Below, piece after piece: positions 1 to 7,606 of a stretch of DNA of 64,000 nucleotides. The stretch is from contig JAZQWG010000030.1 in the NCBI GenBank assembly GCA_045632265.1, forward strand, positions 24,967 through 88,966, read 5' to 3'. Position 1 is the stretch's first letter; every line of letters begins with the position of its first letter. The notes under the pieces were generated by a model that made no database searches, was not told where the DNA came from, and saw nothing but the letters and a program-made list of their open reading frames with translations. A program made the position numbers and the translations under genes. This DNA is from Scatosoma sp045632265 (lineage in GTDB: Bacteria > Bacillota > Clostridia > Christensenellales > Borkfalkiaceae).

Positions 1-287
1 CAAAAATATCGCAATATTCTTACGATAGATTTCGACATATTTTCAAAAACGAAATAGGCGTTTCGCCCAGTCAATATATTTTCAATAAGCGGCTGGAATA
101 TTCTAAATCGCTACTTTCCAGCACCACGCTTTCCATCACCGAAATAGCCTTTCAATGTGGTTTTTCCTCCACGTCACATTACATTCAAGCGTTTAAGAAA
201 AACACAAATATTACCCCTAATCAATATCGCAAGCAACTACACTCAGAGCTTGTCTTCTCCCCCGATCAAACCAAATATAAAAAGTAA
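1..287 (+). CDS. AraC-family transcriptional regulator, C-terminal part
   Basis: The frame is open from base 3 to a TAA at 285-287; the start lies left of the window. About 94 residues remain, covering the second half of an AraC/XylS double helix-turn-helix. Recognisable pieces are YDRFRHIFKNEIGVSPSQYI, the core ITEIAFQCGFSSTSHYIQAF, and the closing NITPNQYR. This is the DNA-binding end; the ligand-binding or sensor part is missing, so neither effector nor targets can be named. A strong terminator follows 44 bases after the stop. Confidence 0.85.
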   Translation, partial: KISQYSYDRFRHIFKNEIGVSPSQYIFNKRLEYSKSLLSSTTLSITEIAFQCGFSSTSHYIQAFKKNTNITPNQYRKQLHSELVFSPDQTKYKK

Positions 288-330
288 TTTTTTCAGTTCT
301 ACATTTAAGAGTTTTCATATTCTCCCCAAA

Positions 331-370
331 AAAATAAGCGCCGACTTGGAAACAAGTCGGCGCTTATTTT
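331..370 (+). terminator. Rho-independent terminator after the AraC gene
   Basis: The 17-bp arms AAATAAGCGCCGACTTG / CAAGTCGGCGCTTATTT flank a GAAA loop, followed by a T-rich run. Confidence 0.85.
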
Positions 371-497
371 GTATAATTTTTTTCCCAACGCACACTTTAT
401 ATCTTTGACATAATCATCCTTACAATTTTGCCCCAAAAAAAGGAAATCCCATACAGATCTCCTTTTATTTGTAATCACTATCTAAAACGTTTCTTCT

Positions 498-1412
498 TTA
501 TGGCAAGCAATGCCCGGCGGCGCGGTAAATTTCATACCACTCGGCACGGGTAAGCGTGACGTTTGCCCCATCGCAAATTTCGCGTAAACGGTTTGCGTTC
601 ATCGTGCCCGCAATCAGCTGCATGTTGGCGGGATGACGAAGAATCCACGCTGCTGCTACGCCCGTTTTGCTCAAATTGTATTTCTCGCCGATTTCCGCAA
701 GTTTGGCGTTTAGCAAAGGAAACTCGTCGTTGTCGATATACGAGCCTTTGAAAAATCCGTATTGAAAGGGCGACCAAGCTTGAATTGTAATATCGTTCAA
801 GCGTGCGTATTCCAACGAAAAACCGTCGTGCATAACCGATTCGGCGTTTTTCATGTTCACGTTCATGCCAGCCGTAATCATCCCTGCCTCGGTGAGCGAA
901 AATTGCAACTGATTGACTTTCAACGGCTGTTTCACCGCCTTTTTCAACAGCTCCATTTGCATAAGGTTATGGTTGGAAACGCCGAAATGGCGCACCTTGC
1001 CACTCGTAAACAAAATTTCAAACGCTTCGGCAACTTCGTCTATTTCCATCAGCGTATCGGGACGGTGCAGCAACAAAAAATCGACGTAGTCCACCCCCAA
1101 GCGAGCAAGACTGCCTTCCACCGAGCGCAAAATATGCTCTTTGGAAAAATCGTACTGCCCGTCGTGGATAGCGCACTTGGTTTGTATTAAAATTTTATCA
1201 CGCACGCCCGTGTTGCGTTTCAAATACTCGCCAAACAGCCTTTCCGATTCCCCTCTACCGTAGATATCCGCGTGGTCGAAAAAGTTCACACCGCTTTCTA
1301 TCGCGCAATCCATAATTTCATCCACGCCCTTTTCGTTCAATGCGCTCATACGCATACAGCCAAGCGACACGGCGGACGATGCAATGTCCCCGCCTATCTT
1401 AATCATTTTCAT
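498..1412 (-). CDS. Aldo/keto reductase
   Basis: The protein has 304 residues, the usual size for a single-domain TIM-barrel AKR that reduces aldehydes or ketones with NAD(P)H in the cytoplasm. The catalytic tetrad can be placed: Asp and Tyr in FFDHADIYGRGESE near residue 50, Lys in IQTKCAI, and His in FLLLHRPD. The cofactor-binding end shows VAAAWILRHPANMQLIAGT. It resembles the YcsN/YdhF branch. It starts 10 bases after the stop of the CoA-disulfide reductase gene with AGGAGG in front, so the two are probably one transcript. The substrate is unknown; a role in redox or electrophile handling with its neighbour is inference. Confidence 0.9.
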   Translation of the reverse strand: MKMIKIGGDIASSAVSLGCMRMSALNEKGVDEIMDCAIESGVNFFDHADIYGRGESERLFGEYLKRNTGVRDKILIQTKCAIHDGQYDFSKEHILRSVEGSLARLGVDYVDFLLLHRPDTLMEIDEVAEAFEILFTSGKVRHFGVSNHNLMQMELLKKAVKQPLKVNQLQFSLTEAGMITAGMNVNMKNAESVMHDGFSLEYARLNDITIQAWSPFQYGFFKGSYIDNDEFPLLNAKLAEIGEKYNLSKTGVAAAWILRHPANMQLIAGTMNANRLREICDGANVTLTRAEWYEIYRAAGHCLP

Positions 1413-1422
1413 AAGCTACCTC

Positions 1423-3114
1423 CTATCTTTTTTCCATGCCGCAATCGTAGCAGCGTTTGGACAGTTCTTCTTCGTTTTTCATGCTTGCGTACAACCGATA
1501 CCCACCCGCAAAGTTATACGCGTCAAACCCGTTTTGCATCAAAATTCGACTTGCCAAATAACTGCGCAGTCCGCTTTGACACATTACGTAAATTTTTTTA
1601 TCCTTATCAAGTTCGTCTAATCGCTCTCTTAAATCGTCGAGCGGGATATGGATAAAACCATCGGCGTGCCCACGAGCGTATTCCATCGGCGTGCGTGTAT
1701 CGAGCAACGTCACGTCAGCTCTCGCCCGCAAATCGGCTATGTCCTCGTAGTAAAACTGCTTTACAAGCCTATTTTTGATGTTTTCTACCACGAAACCCGC
1801 CATATTTACGGGGTCTTTTGCCGAAGAATAAGGCGGCGCATACGCCAAGTCCAAATCCTTTAATTCGTGCGCAAGCATACCCGCTCTAATCGCCGTAGCA
1901 ATGACGTCTATGCGCTTATCCACGCCGTCGTAGCCCACGATTTGCGCGCCCAAAATCTTATACGTGCCCCTTTCAAACAAAAGTTTCAACGTCATCGCCG
2001 TGGCGTTTGGATAGTAGCCCGCGTGCGAGTTTTGCGTTAAAATTACCTTTTCATAATCAATGCCGTTTGCTTTGGCTTGCGCCTCGTTTATGCCCGTCGT
2101 TGCCACGCTCATATCGAAAAGTTTGACGATGGACGAGCCTTGCGAACCTTTATATTCGCTATTTAACCCGCATACGTTGTCAGCCGCGATTCGCCCTTGC
2201 TTGTTGGCGGGCCCCGCCAAAGGAATTGCCGTGTCTTGTCCCGTGATAAAATGCGTCACTTGCACGGCATCGCCCACCGCATACACGTCGGGTGCGGACG
2301 TTTCCATTTTCGCATTGACCTTAATCGTGCCCTTTACGCCAAGCGCCAAACCCGCCTTTTTCGCAAGCGTAGTTTCCGCTTCCACGCCCACGGCAACCAC
2401 TACTACGTCCGCTTTCAGCGTTTCGCCAAAATCCGTTTCAAGCGATACTTGGGTGGGGTAAACGTCCATTTTGCGAGTGTTTGTGTTCAATAATACTCGT
2501 ACGCCCTTACGACGGAAATGCGCGTGAATAAAGGATGCCATATCACTATCCACCGTCGGCAAAAGATGATTGCCACGTTGCACTATCGTCGTTTGTATGC
2601 CAAGCGAAGCAAAGTTTTCCGCCATTTCAAGCCCGATAAACCCGCCTCCTATCACAACTGCCGTTTGCGGATTATTTTCTTCTACAAAGCCGCGAATTTT
2701 CAGCGTATCTTCCACCGTACGAAGGGTGAACACCTGTTTCCCATCCTTATAAAAAGCGGGCAAAATCGGTCTTGCGCCTGGGGACAAAATCAGCTTGTCG
2801 TACGTTTCGTTAAAGCGTTCGCCCGTGTGAAGATTATGCACCAAAACTTGCTTGTTTTGCACGTCGATATCCACCACTTCGTGGTTGACTTTCGCCACGA
2901 TTTTGAAGCGACGGAAAAAGCTTTGCGGCGTTTGCAACGTCAAATCGCTTTCGTTTTCAATTACGCCGCCGATATAATAGGGCAAACCGCAGTTTGCGTA
3001 CGAAATATAACCCGAACGCTCGAAAATAATAATTTCCGCACGCTCGTCTAATCTTCTTATTCTTGCCGCAGCCGTTGCGCCGCCCGCAACTCCGCCCACG
3101 ATGACAATTTTCAT
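1423..3114 (-). CDS. CoA-disulfide reductase with C-terminal rhodanese domain
   Basis: The 563-residue protein begins with the FAD-binding Rossmann motif IVIVGGVAGGATAAARIRR. The single redox Cys follows in YISYANCGLPYY, as in CoA-disulfide/NADH-oxidase type reductases. A second nucleotide-binding motif, AVVIGGGFIGLEMAENFA, comes next. The last 100 residues are a rhodanese domain with active Cys in VMCQSGLRSY. The family reduces CoA disulfides, persulfides or polysulfide with NAD(P)H. An upstream in-frame ATG at 3165 exists, but the start at 3114 is preferred: the FAD motif begins there and AGGAG lies 10 bases upstream. Promoter at 3137-3165. Confidence 0.9.
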   Translation of the reverse strand: MKIVIVGGVAGGATAAARIRRLDERAEIIIFERSGYISYANCGLPYYIGGVIENESDLTLQTPQSFFRRFKIVAKVNHEVVDIDVQNKQVLVHNLHTGERFNETYDKLILSPGARPILPAFYKDGKQVFTLRTVEDTLKIRGFVEENNPQTAVVIGGGFIGLEMAENFASLGIQTTIVQRGNHLLPTVDSDMASFIHAHFRRKGVRVLLNTNTRKMDVYPTQVSLETDFGETLKADVVVVAVGVEAETTLAKKAGLALGVKGTIKVNAKMETSAPDVYAVGDAVQVTHFITGQDTAIPLAGPANKQGRIAADNVCGLNSEYKGSQGSSIVKLFDMSVATTGINEAQAKANGIDYEKVILTQNSHAGYYPNATAMTLKLLFERGTYKILGAQIVGYDGVDKRIDVIATAIRAGMLAHELKDLDLAYAPPYSSAKDPVNMAGFVVENIKNRLVKQFYYEDIADLRARADVTLLDTRTPMEYARGHADGFIHIPLDDLRERLDELDKDKKIYVMCQSGLRSYLASRILMQNGFDAYNFAGGYRLYASMKNEEELSKRCYDCGMEKR

Positions 3115-3136
3115 AAGCCGTCTTCTCCTTTTTATT

Positions 3137-3165
3137 ATTATAACCTTTTCGCCCGCCTTTTTCAA
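3137..3165 (-). promoter_or_regulatory. SigA promoter of the CoA-disulfide reductase operon
   Basis: On the minus strand TTGAAA (3160-3165), a 17-base spacer and TATAAT (3137-3142) stand 23 bases before the start codon. Confidence 0.7.
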
Positions 3166-3238
3166 GACCTTTTGGAAATTTTACCGCAAAACAATTTTTA
3201 TACGATAAAACGGATAGCCTAAAGTTTGGTGGATAAGT

Positions 3239-3271
3239 AAAAAAGGAAATCTCGTTTGAGATTTCCTTTTT
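3239..3271. terminator. Hairpin terminator
   Basis: The arms AAAAAGGAAATCTC / GAGATTTCCTTTTT with a GTTT loop carry A and T runs on both sides. It lies downstream of the paralogue gene ending at 3426 on the minus strand. Confidence 0.7.
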
Positions 3272-3317
3272 CTTTGTGATGTATATACGGCTTAACTTTT
3301 TTATGTAATTGTGTAAA

Positions 3318-3405
3318 GCTAAAAGGTGCGGGCGATAGGAATTGAAGCAATATACCGACTTATAAATCCCTTATAAATAAAGGTTTTCAGCGTCCTGCCC
3401 CCACA
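3318..3405 (-). other. tRNA-3'-end-like remnant in the gap 3172-3425
   Basis: On the minus strand this stretch ends in TTCAATTCCTATCGCCCGCACC, here written as TTCAATTCCTATCGC plus CCGCACC, which looks like a T-arm and acceptor 3' end. Most of the body does not fold as a tRNA and no CCA is encoded. It may be a decayed tRNA or an integration scar. Besides the terminator at 3239-3271, nothing else is recognisable in this gap. Confidence 0.3.
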
Positions 3406-3425
3406 TGTATTCGAGCTTTTTACTA

Positions 3426-4985
3426 TTACTTATTGCTGTGAATCGTAGGCACGTTTTGTTTAGGTTGCTCAGACACTTGAGGAGCGGTTTTACCGCCATT
3501 TTCAACGAAAGGATTGTTCTCGCCAAAGACTTGTTCCTTATTATTACTGTTTTGAATTTCTTCATTCACATTTTTATTGGCTTTGATTTCATTATTAGAA
3601 ACGCCATTTATGCGATTGAACTCAACCACTTCCATTTCCGATACAAAATCTTTGCCTTGTCTAGACAATTCTTTCATGGTATTCGTATATTGTTCAACAT
3701 AGCCGTTTACAGCGTCGCCAAGCTTATCGGAATGGAGCGCAAGCGCAGTATGTCTTTCGAGCATCGTTTTTGCCATAATTTTCGTGGCTTCAATTTTATC
3801 TTCCATTTGAGAATAGTCGCCCCAGGCCTTAACAGCTTTATACGCATCAACAAAGAGTTTTCTTACAACGTGCTCCATTTCCGCCTTCGGATCTGCGCCA
3901 GTTGCAATTGCGCTATCAAAGTCCGCATTAATTTGGCCGATATTTTTGGATGCTGTTTTCCACAACGTTTGAAAGCCCATCATTCTCATGATGTCCATTT
4001 GACCGTTCGCAGGAAGTTTCTCATGCAATTCTTGTCCCATCGCATAAGCATCGACTTTTTCCAACGTTTTGTTAAGTTGTTGCGCAACAGGGTCCATCTG
4101 CGGAGCTTTTACTTCTTGTATCGGCGCGTTGTTCAATTCGGTGTTCTCAGAAGGTTGGTTTTGGATTTGTTCCGTTTTTTGGGGTTGCGGTTGGCTTGCT
4201 TTTTCCGCAGCGTTTACAGGTCTCCCCAAAGCAGTCTTGCCCATAAGTTCACCCAATACTTTCTCCGTGTTGAATTGTTGCGCTTCCCAAGTTGTAATAC
4301 AGGTGTTAAGTGCCTCTAAGCAATCTCTTTCTCTTCCGTTAATTCTAAAATTGAAGAGCCACCAAATCGCACCAAGGAAACCGCGGGGACGGCTTTCACG
4401 AAGCTGTCTTACCGCCTCACGTGCCGCAACTATGCGCGTGAAGCTCTCCATCAACGTTGCCTTTTGATCCAAATTTTTAGCCAATCCAGCTGTTAAGTTT
4501 TCGCATCTTTGTTGTATCTCCGTCACATCCATCGTACCCTTTTTCATTCTTTCCATCCATACGGTAGGCAAGGGCTTATTGATTTCTTGGAAGTAAGGAG
4601 TGATTGCAGCGAGAATTTGTTTCCTATTTGCGCCTGCGTACGGTTTACGGTTAGGGGCTTGACCTTCTGGCAATTCAGAAAGGTATTTTGCCTTGGCAAC
4701 CTTTTCAAAATCATCCAAAAATTCTTGGGAGTGGAACTTAAACAAATTCTTTTTCCAATCACTTGAAAATTGCGAATGTTTTTCAAAATAGTTCCTAATT
4801 ACTTTCGAAAGCCAATCGACAAATTGCCCCGAAGGACCGCCTACAGAATCTTTCATAAGAAATTCGTTTACGTAACGGAATTTTTCATCAATCCCTGCCG
4901 TTTTTTTCAGGTCGTAACCTTCCATACCGTACTTGTTGTTGAATTCCTTCAAATGACCTTCATAATCGTTTTCTGCTAAAGCCAT
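3426..4985 (-). CDS. Unrecognised protein, paralogue A
   Basis: I do not recognise this 519-residue protein. It is homologous end to end with the next gene upstream (5077-6555): shared blocks are LPTVWMERMKKGTMD, AREAVRQLRESR followed by a short hydrophobic patch (GFLGAIWWLFNF), a segment built on GADPKAEMEHVVRKLF, and a C-terminal tail with VFGENNPFVE. The tail is preceded by a polar Gln/Asn-rich stretch. There is no signal peptide and no true membrane span; most of the chain looks alpha-helical. AGGAG lies 8 bases before the ATG. Its promoter has two direct repeats (5034-5051) in the same layout as in the paralogue, so the two are probably co-regulated. Confidence 0.8.
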   Translation of the reverse strand: MALAENDYEGHLKEFNNKYGMEGYDLKKTAGIDEKFRYVNEFLMKDSVGGPSGQFVDWLSKVIRNYFEKHSQFSSDWKKNLFKFHSQEFLDDFEKVAKAKYLSELPEGQAPNRKPYAGANRKQILAAITPYFQEINKPLPTVWMERMKKGTMDVTEIQQRCENLTAGLAKNLDQKATLMESFTRIVAAREAVRQLRESRPRGFLGAIWWLFNFRINGRERDCLEALNTCITTWEAQQFNTEKVLGELMGKTALGRPVNAAEKASQPQPQKTEQIQNQPSENTELNNAPIQEVKAPQMDPVAQQLNKTLEKVDAYAMGQELHEKLPANGQMDIMRMMGFQTLWKTASKNIGQINADFDSAIATGADPKAEMEHVVRKLFVDAYKAVKAWGDYSQMEDKIEATKIMAKTMLERHTALALHSDKLGDAVNGYVEQYTNTMKELSRQGKDFVSEMEVVEFNRINGVSNNEIKANKNVNEEIQNSNNKEQVFGENNPFVENGGKTAPQVSEQPKQNVPTIHSNK

Positions 4986-5018
4986 AATTTTTATCTCCTT
5001 TTTTATTTTTATATTTGA

Positions 5019-5051
5019 ATTATATCATGCGGTATACACCGAGAGTACATC
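5019..5051 (-). promoter_or_regulatory. Direct-repeat promoter of paralogue A
   Basis: On the minus strand GATGTAC (5045-5051), 4 bases, GGTGTAT (5034-5040), 9 bases, TATAAT (5019-5024). The repeats sit where a -35 box would be, one helical turn apart, which suggests an activator. The same layout is found at 6598-6630. Confidence 0.6.
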
Positions 5052-5076
5052 AAAATTTTTATTTTTAAAATTTTTT

Positions 5077-6555
5077 TTATTTATCCAGTTTGGGTACGCT
5101 AATTTGGGGTTGTTGATTTACGGGTGCGGATTGATTAACATTACTTTCCACGAAAGGATTATCTTTGCCAAATACGGGTTCATGGTCATCGCTAGCAACC
5201 GCGTCCCCTTCCAACATCTGCTTATAATCTTCTATTACTTCACCGTACTCTTTGTCGTTCGTTACGATTTCTTCATAAACCGCAAGGTTTCGCTCGATAT
5301 ACTCATTTACCGCATTGCCAAGCTCGTTGGGATAGATTGCGGCTGCCGTAAGCTGATTGGTAATAAGTTCCGCCGCAATTTTAAGCCCTTCCATTTTATC
5401 CACGCCAGTTTCTATCATATGTCCAGAAAAAGCTTTTACCGTCTCTTTGAATACGCCGTGTACAACCTTCGCCATTTCCTTCTTCGGGTCTGCGCCGTTT
5501 TCAACTGCTTTATCAAAATTCTCATTCAATTCGTTGATCGTCTCGAGAATCTTCCCCAACTCCACCTGGTATTGCCAAATTCTAACTGTGTGAGGCATAT
5601 TATTCCCAGGAAGTTCCTCGTTAAATTTTGCGGCAAGATCGTTTATAAACTCACTGTTTGCCATTTCGATGATTTGCCCTGCAACGGGTTGAATCGCCTT
5701 CGGCTTAACCAAATTTTTCACGGGGTCTTCTTTGGTTTTCTGGGCTTTCTTATCCTGCGTTCTCATCGTTTCCGTTTTAGCGTTCACGTCTTTCCCAAAA
5801 ACGGTTTTCTCTGTGAGTGTTCTCGTTATGCCATCCATCAGGTAGCCTTTTTCAGTCAATGCACTGATTTGGTTGTTAAGCTGTTGTAAATATTCTTTTT
5901 CTTGGCGGTTTTGCGTTCTATTAAAAATTACTTTCCAAAGCCAACCCAATACACCCGAACGGCTTGCACGAAGCTGTTGCATCGCTTCACGCGCCGCAAG
6001 TATGTTGGTCAATTCGCCTGCCATCTCGTTTGCATCTACATACCATTTCTTAGCCACAACGTCAAAGGAACTCGACGTAATATTTTGCAGGTTTTGCATA
6101 TCCATAGTGCCATTTTTCAAATTTTCATACCACAAAGCAGGCAAGGTTTTTTTGTAGTTTCTCTTGCAGTTTGCAATAATGTTTTCAAGACTCTGCTTTT
6201 GCCCATTTGTGACGTCTTCCACTTGAGGAGGCTCTTCTCCTCTTTCTTCCGCATCGGCGTCATATTTTGCTTGAACAAGGTTTTTGAAGCTATCATAAAA
6301 CGCTTGCGCGTCAAACGAAGACATATATTTACCGTTTTCGTTGGGCGTGGTATTCGCTGAAAAATAAATGGAAAGCGTTCTCGAAAACCATTTTTTATAT
6401 TGCGTTGCAGGGGAATTATCCGAAGAAGAACCCTTCAAAAACGAATCCGCAAAACGAAGCGCTTGTACGCTTTCCGCTATTCTGTTAAGGTTGTAGGTGG
6501 GTGGTAAGTTCCATTGCTGTCTAAAGTCTTCTAATACCTGTTCGTAGTTTGCCAT
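5077..6555 (-). CDS. Unrecognised protein, paralogue B
   Basis: This 492-residue protein is the sister of the 3426-4985 product. It shares LPALWYENLKNGTMD, AREAMQQLRASRSGVLGWLW, a GADPKKEMAKVVHGVF block and a tail with VFGKDNPFVE ending in a short Pro-containing end. The closing motif VFG-x-(D/N)-NPFVE is the best conserved part of an otherwise diverged pair. There is no signal peptide, no catalytic motif I can identify, and predicted helices dominate. AAGGAG lies 8 bases before the ATG. A gap of 91 bases separates it from paralogue A, and each gene has its own promoter. The neighbours suggest no function. Confidence 0.8.
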   Translation of the reverse strand: MANYEQVLEDFRQQWNLPPTYNLNRIAESVQALRFADSFLKGSSSDNSPATQYKKWFSRTLSIYFSANTTPNENGKYMSSFDAQAFYDSFKNLVQAKYDADAEERGEEPPQVEDVTNGQKQSLENIIANCKRNYKKTLPALWYENLKNGTMDMQNLQNITSSSFDVVAKKWYVDANEMAGELTNILAAREAMQQLRASRSGVLGWLWKVIFNRTQNRQEKEYLQQLNNQISALTEKGYLMDGITRTLTEKTVFGKDVNAKTETMRTQDKKAQKTKEDPVKNLVKPKAIQPVAGQIIEMANSEFINDLAAKFNEELPGNNMPHTVRIWQYQVELGKILETINELNENFDKAVENGADPKKEMAKVVHGVFKETVKAFSGHMIETGVDKMEGLKIAAELITNQLTAAAIYPNELGNAVNEYIERNLAVYEEIVTNDKEYGEVIEDYKQMLEGDAVASDDHEPVFGKDNPFVESNVNQSAPVNQQPQISVPKLDK

Positions 6556-6597
6556 AATTTTTTCTCCTTGAAATTGATTATATGCCCATTATAGAAC

Positions 6598-6630
6598 GCC
6601 GAGTACACCAAAGGTACACCAACATTTTAC
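6598..6630 (-). promoter_or_regulatory. Direct-repeat promoter of paralogue B
   Basis: On the minus strand GGTGTAC (6624-6630), 4 bases, GGTGTAC (6613-6619), 9 bases, TATAAT (6598-6603). Spacing is identical to the promoter at 5019-5051. Confidence 0.65.
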
Positions 6631-6639
6631 TTATACATA

Positions 6640-7343
6640 TTATATCATGCAAACAACAACAAAAACTACAACAAAAAAAGCATTTATATTGAAAATATAA
6701 AATGCTATATGCGTAAATCGTTCCCCCGTGCGACTATCTACAACAAAACAAAAAAGGAAACCCCAGTTGGAATTTCCTTTTTTGTGGTGCGGTCGACAAT
6801 AATCTATCCTTTGGATAGAGCTTCGAAACGCCGTCTGCAATTCGCTTTTTCTTTCTCGCTTTTGCGGTCGTTTCTCGCGTGAACCTGCACTAACTTGCAC
6901 GCTCGCGCAACTATCTACGACAAAACAAAAATAGGATGCCCGAAGGGACATCCTATTTTTGTGGTGCGGTCGACAGGAATTGCGCCTTTAGCGGCGCGCC
7001 CCGCTCCGCCGTTATCAACGGCGTCCTTTGCCGTCAAGTTTTTTTTGCAATTCATCTTGCGTTGGCAAAGCGTTTTGCTCCCGCAAAACGGCTCCACCCT
7101 CAATTCCCGTCGAAATGTCGGTGTCATACCAAACAAAAAAGCACCCTCAAGGGGTGCTCGTTTGTTTGGTGCGGTCGACAATAATCTGTCCTTTGGACAG
7201 AGCTTCGTCACTCGCAAACGTTTCTATCCTTTCCAACTTTATCGTTTCTCGTTCCTCGCGTGAACCTGCACTAATTTGCACGTTCGCGCGCCTATCGCAA
7301 GCATAAAAAAACAGCGGTATCCCTCAAGGGATTCCGCTGTTTT
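6640..7343 (-). repeat. Tandem tRNA-Leu 3'-end/terminator modules (non-coding gap)
   Basis: No gene is supported between paralogue B and the tRNA. Three modules are read on the minus strand, each with a copy of the tRNA-Leu acceptor end (TGTCGACCGCACCA) followed directly by a hairpin terminator. Tails are at 6785-6798, 6962-6981 (20 bases identical to the real tRNA end) and 7167-7180; hairpins are at 6750-6783, 6927-6960 and 7131-7167. The DNA between them is also repeated, for example GCGTGAACCTGCACTAA before the second module and before the real tRNA. A coding-like stretch (7015-7137, minus, containing GGAVLREQNALPTQDELQKK) has no start and looks like a relic. Confidence 0.7.
7299..7343 (-). 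terminator. Terminator of tRNA-Leu
   Basis: Read on the minus strand the hairpin ACAGCGGAATCCCTTGAGGG and its partner arm begins right after the encoded CCA and ends in a T run. Confidence 0.8.
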
Positions 7344-7428
7344 TGGTGCGGTCGACAGGAATTGAACCTGCATGGAGTTACCCACAAGATCCTTAGTCTT
7401 GCGCGTCTGCCAGTTCCGCCACGACCGC
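7344..7428 (-). tRNA. tRNA-Leu, anticodon AAG
   Basis: The 85-nt gene folds as a class II tRNA. The acceptor arms are GCGGTCG / CGACCGC, the anticodon stem is CAAGA / TCTTG around loop CTAAGGA, there is a long variable arm (TGGGTAACTCCA), the T-arm is CAGGTTCAATTCCTG, and CCA is encoded. The anticodon AAG reads CTT, a leucine codon used heavily in the genes here; A34 would be expected to become inosine. A consensus promoter stands 13 bases upstream and a terminator follows immediately. Confidence 0.95.
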
Positions 7429-7441
7429 ATTAACGAAATCA

Positions 7442-7470
7442 ATTATATCGCAACCGTTTGCGTTTGTCAA
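7442..7470 (-). promoter_or_regulatory. SigA promoter of tRNA-Leu
   Basis: Perfect TTGACA (7465-7470), 17-base spacer, perfect TATAAT (7442-7447) on the minus strand. Confidence 0.85.
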
Positions 7471-7557
7471 CTTATTTTATCGCACTTTTACAAAAAAATA
7501 AAATAATTTTTCACTTTTATTTTTCTTTGCCTCTTTTTCCGTTTTTTTCTCTATTTA

Positions 7558-7587
7558 CGTATATTTTCCTTATCCTTTCGCAAAATA
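7558..7587 (+). promoter_or_regulatory. Possible SigG-type promoter of spoVT
   Basis: CGTATA (7558-7563), 17 bases, CAAAATA (7581-7587) resembles the Bacillus SigG pattern TGMATA-N17/18-CATAMTA. No good SigA pair is seen. In B. subtilis spoVT is SigG-dependent; applying this here is inference. Confidence 0.4.
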
Positions 7588-7606
7588 TTTGTACTTGGAG
7601 GTTTTT

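Noticed and set aside
6915..7217. 100-codon frame across the tRNA modules
   Set aside because: It reads through two tRNA ends and terminators and has no ribosome site; a repeat artefact.
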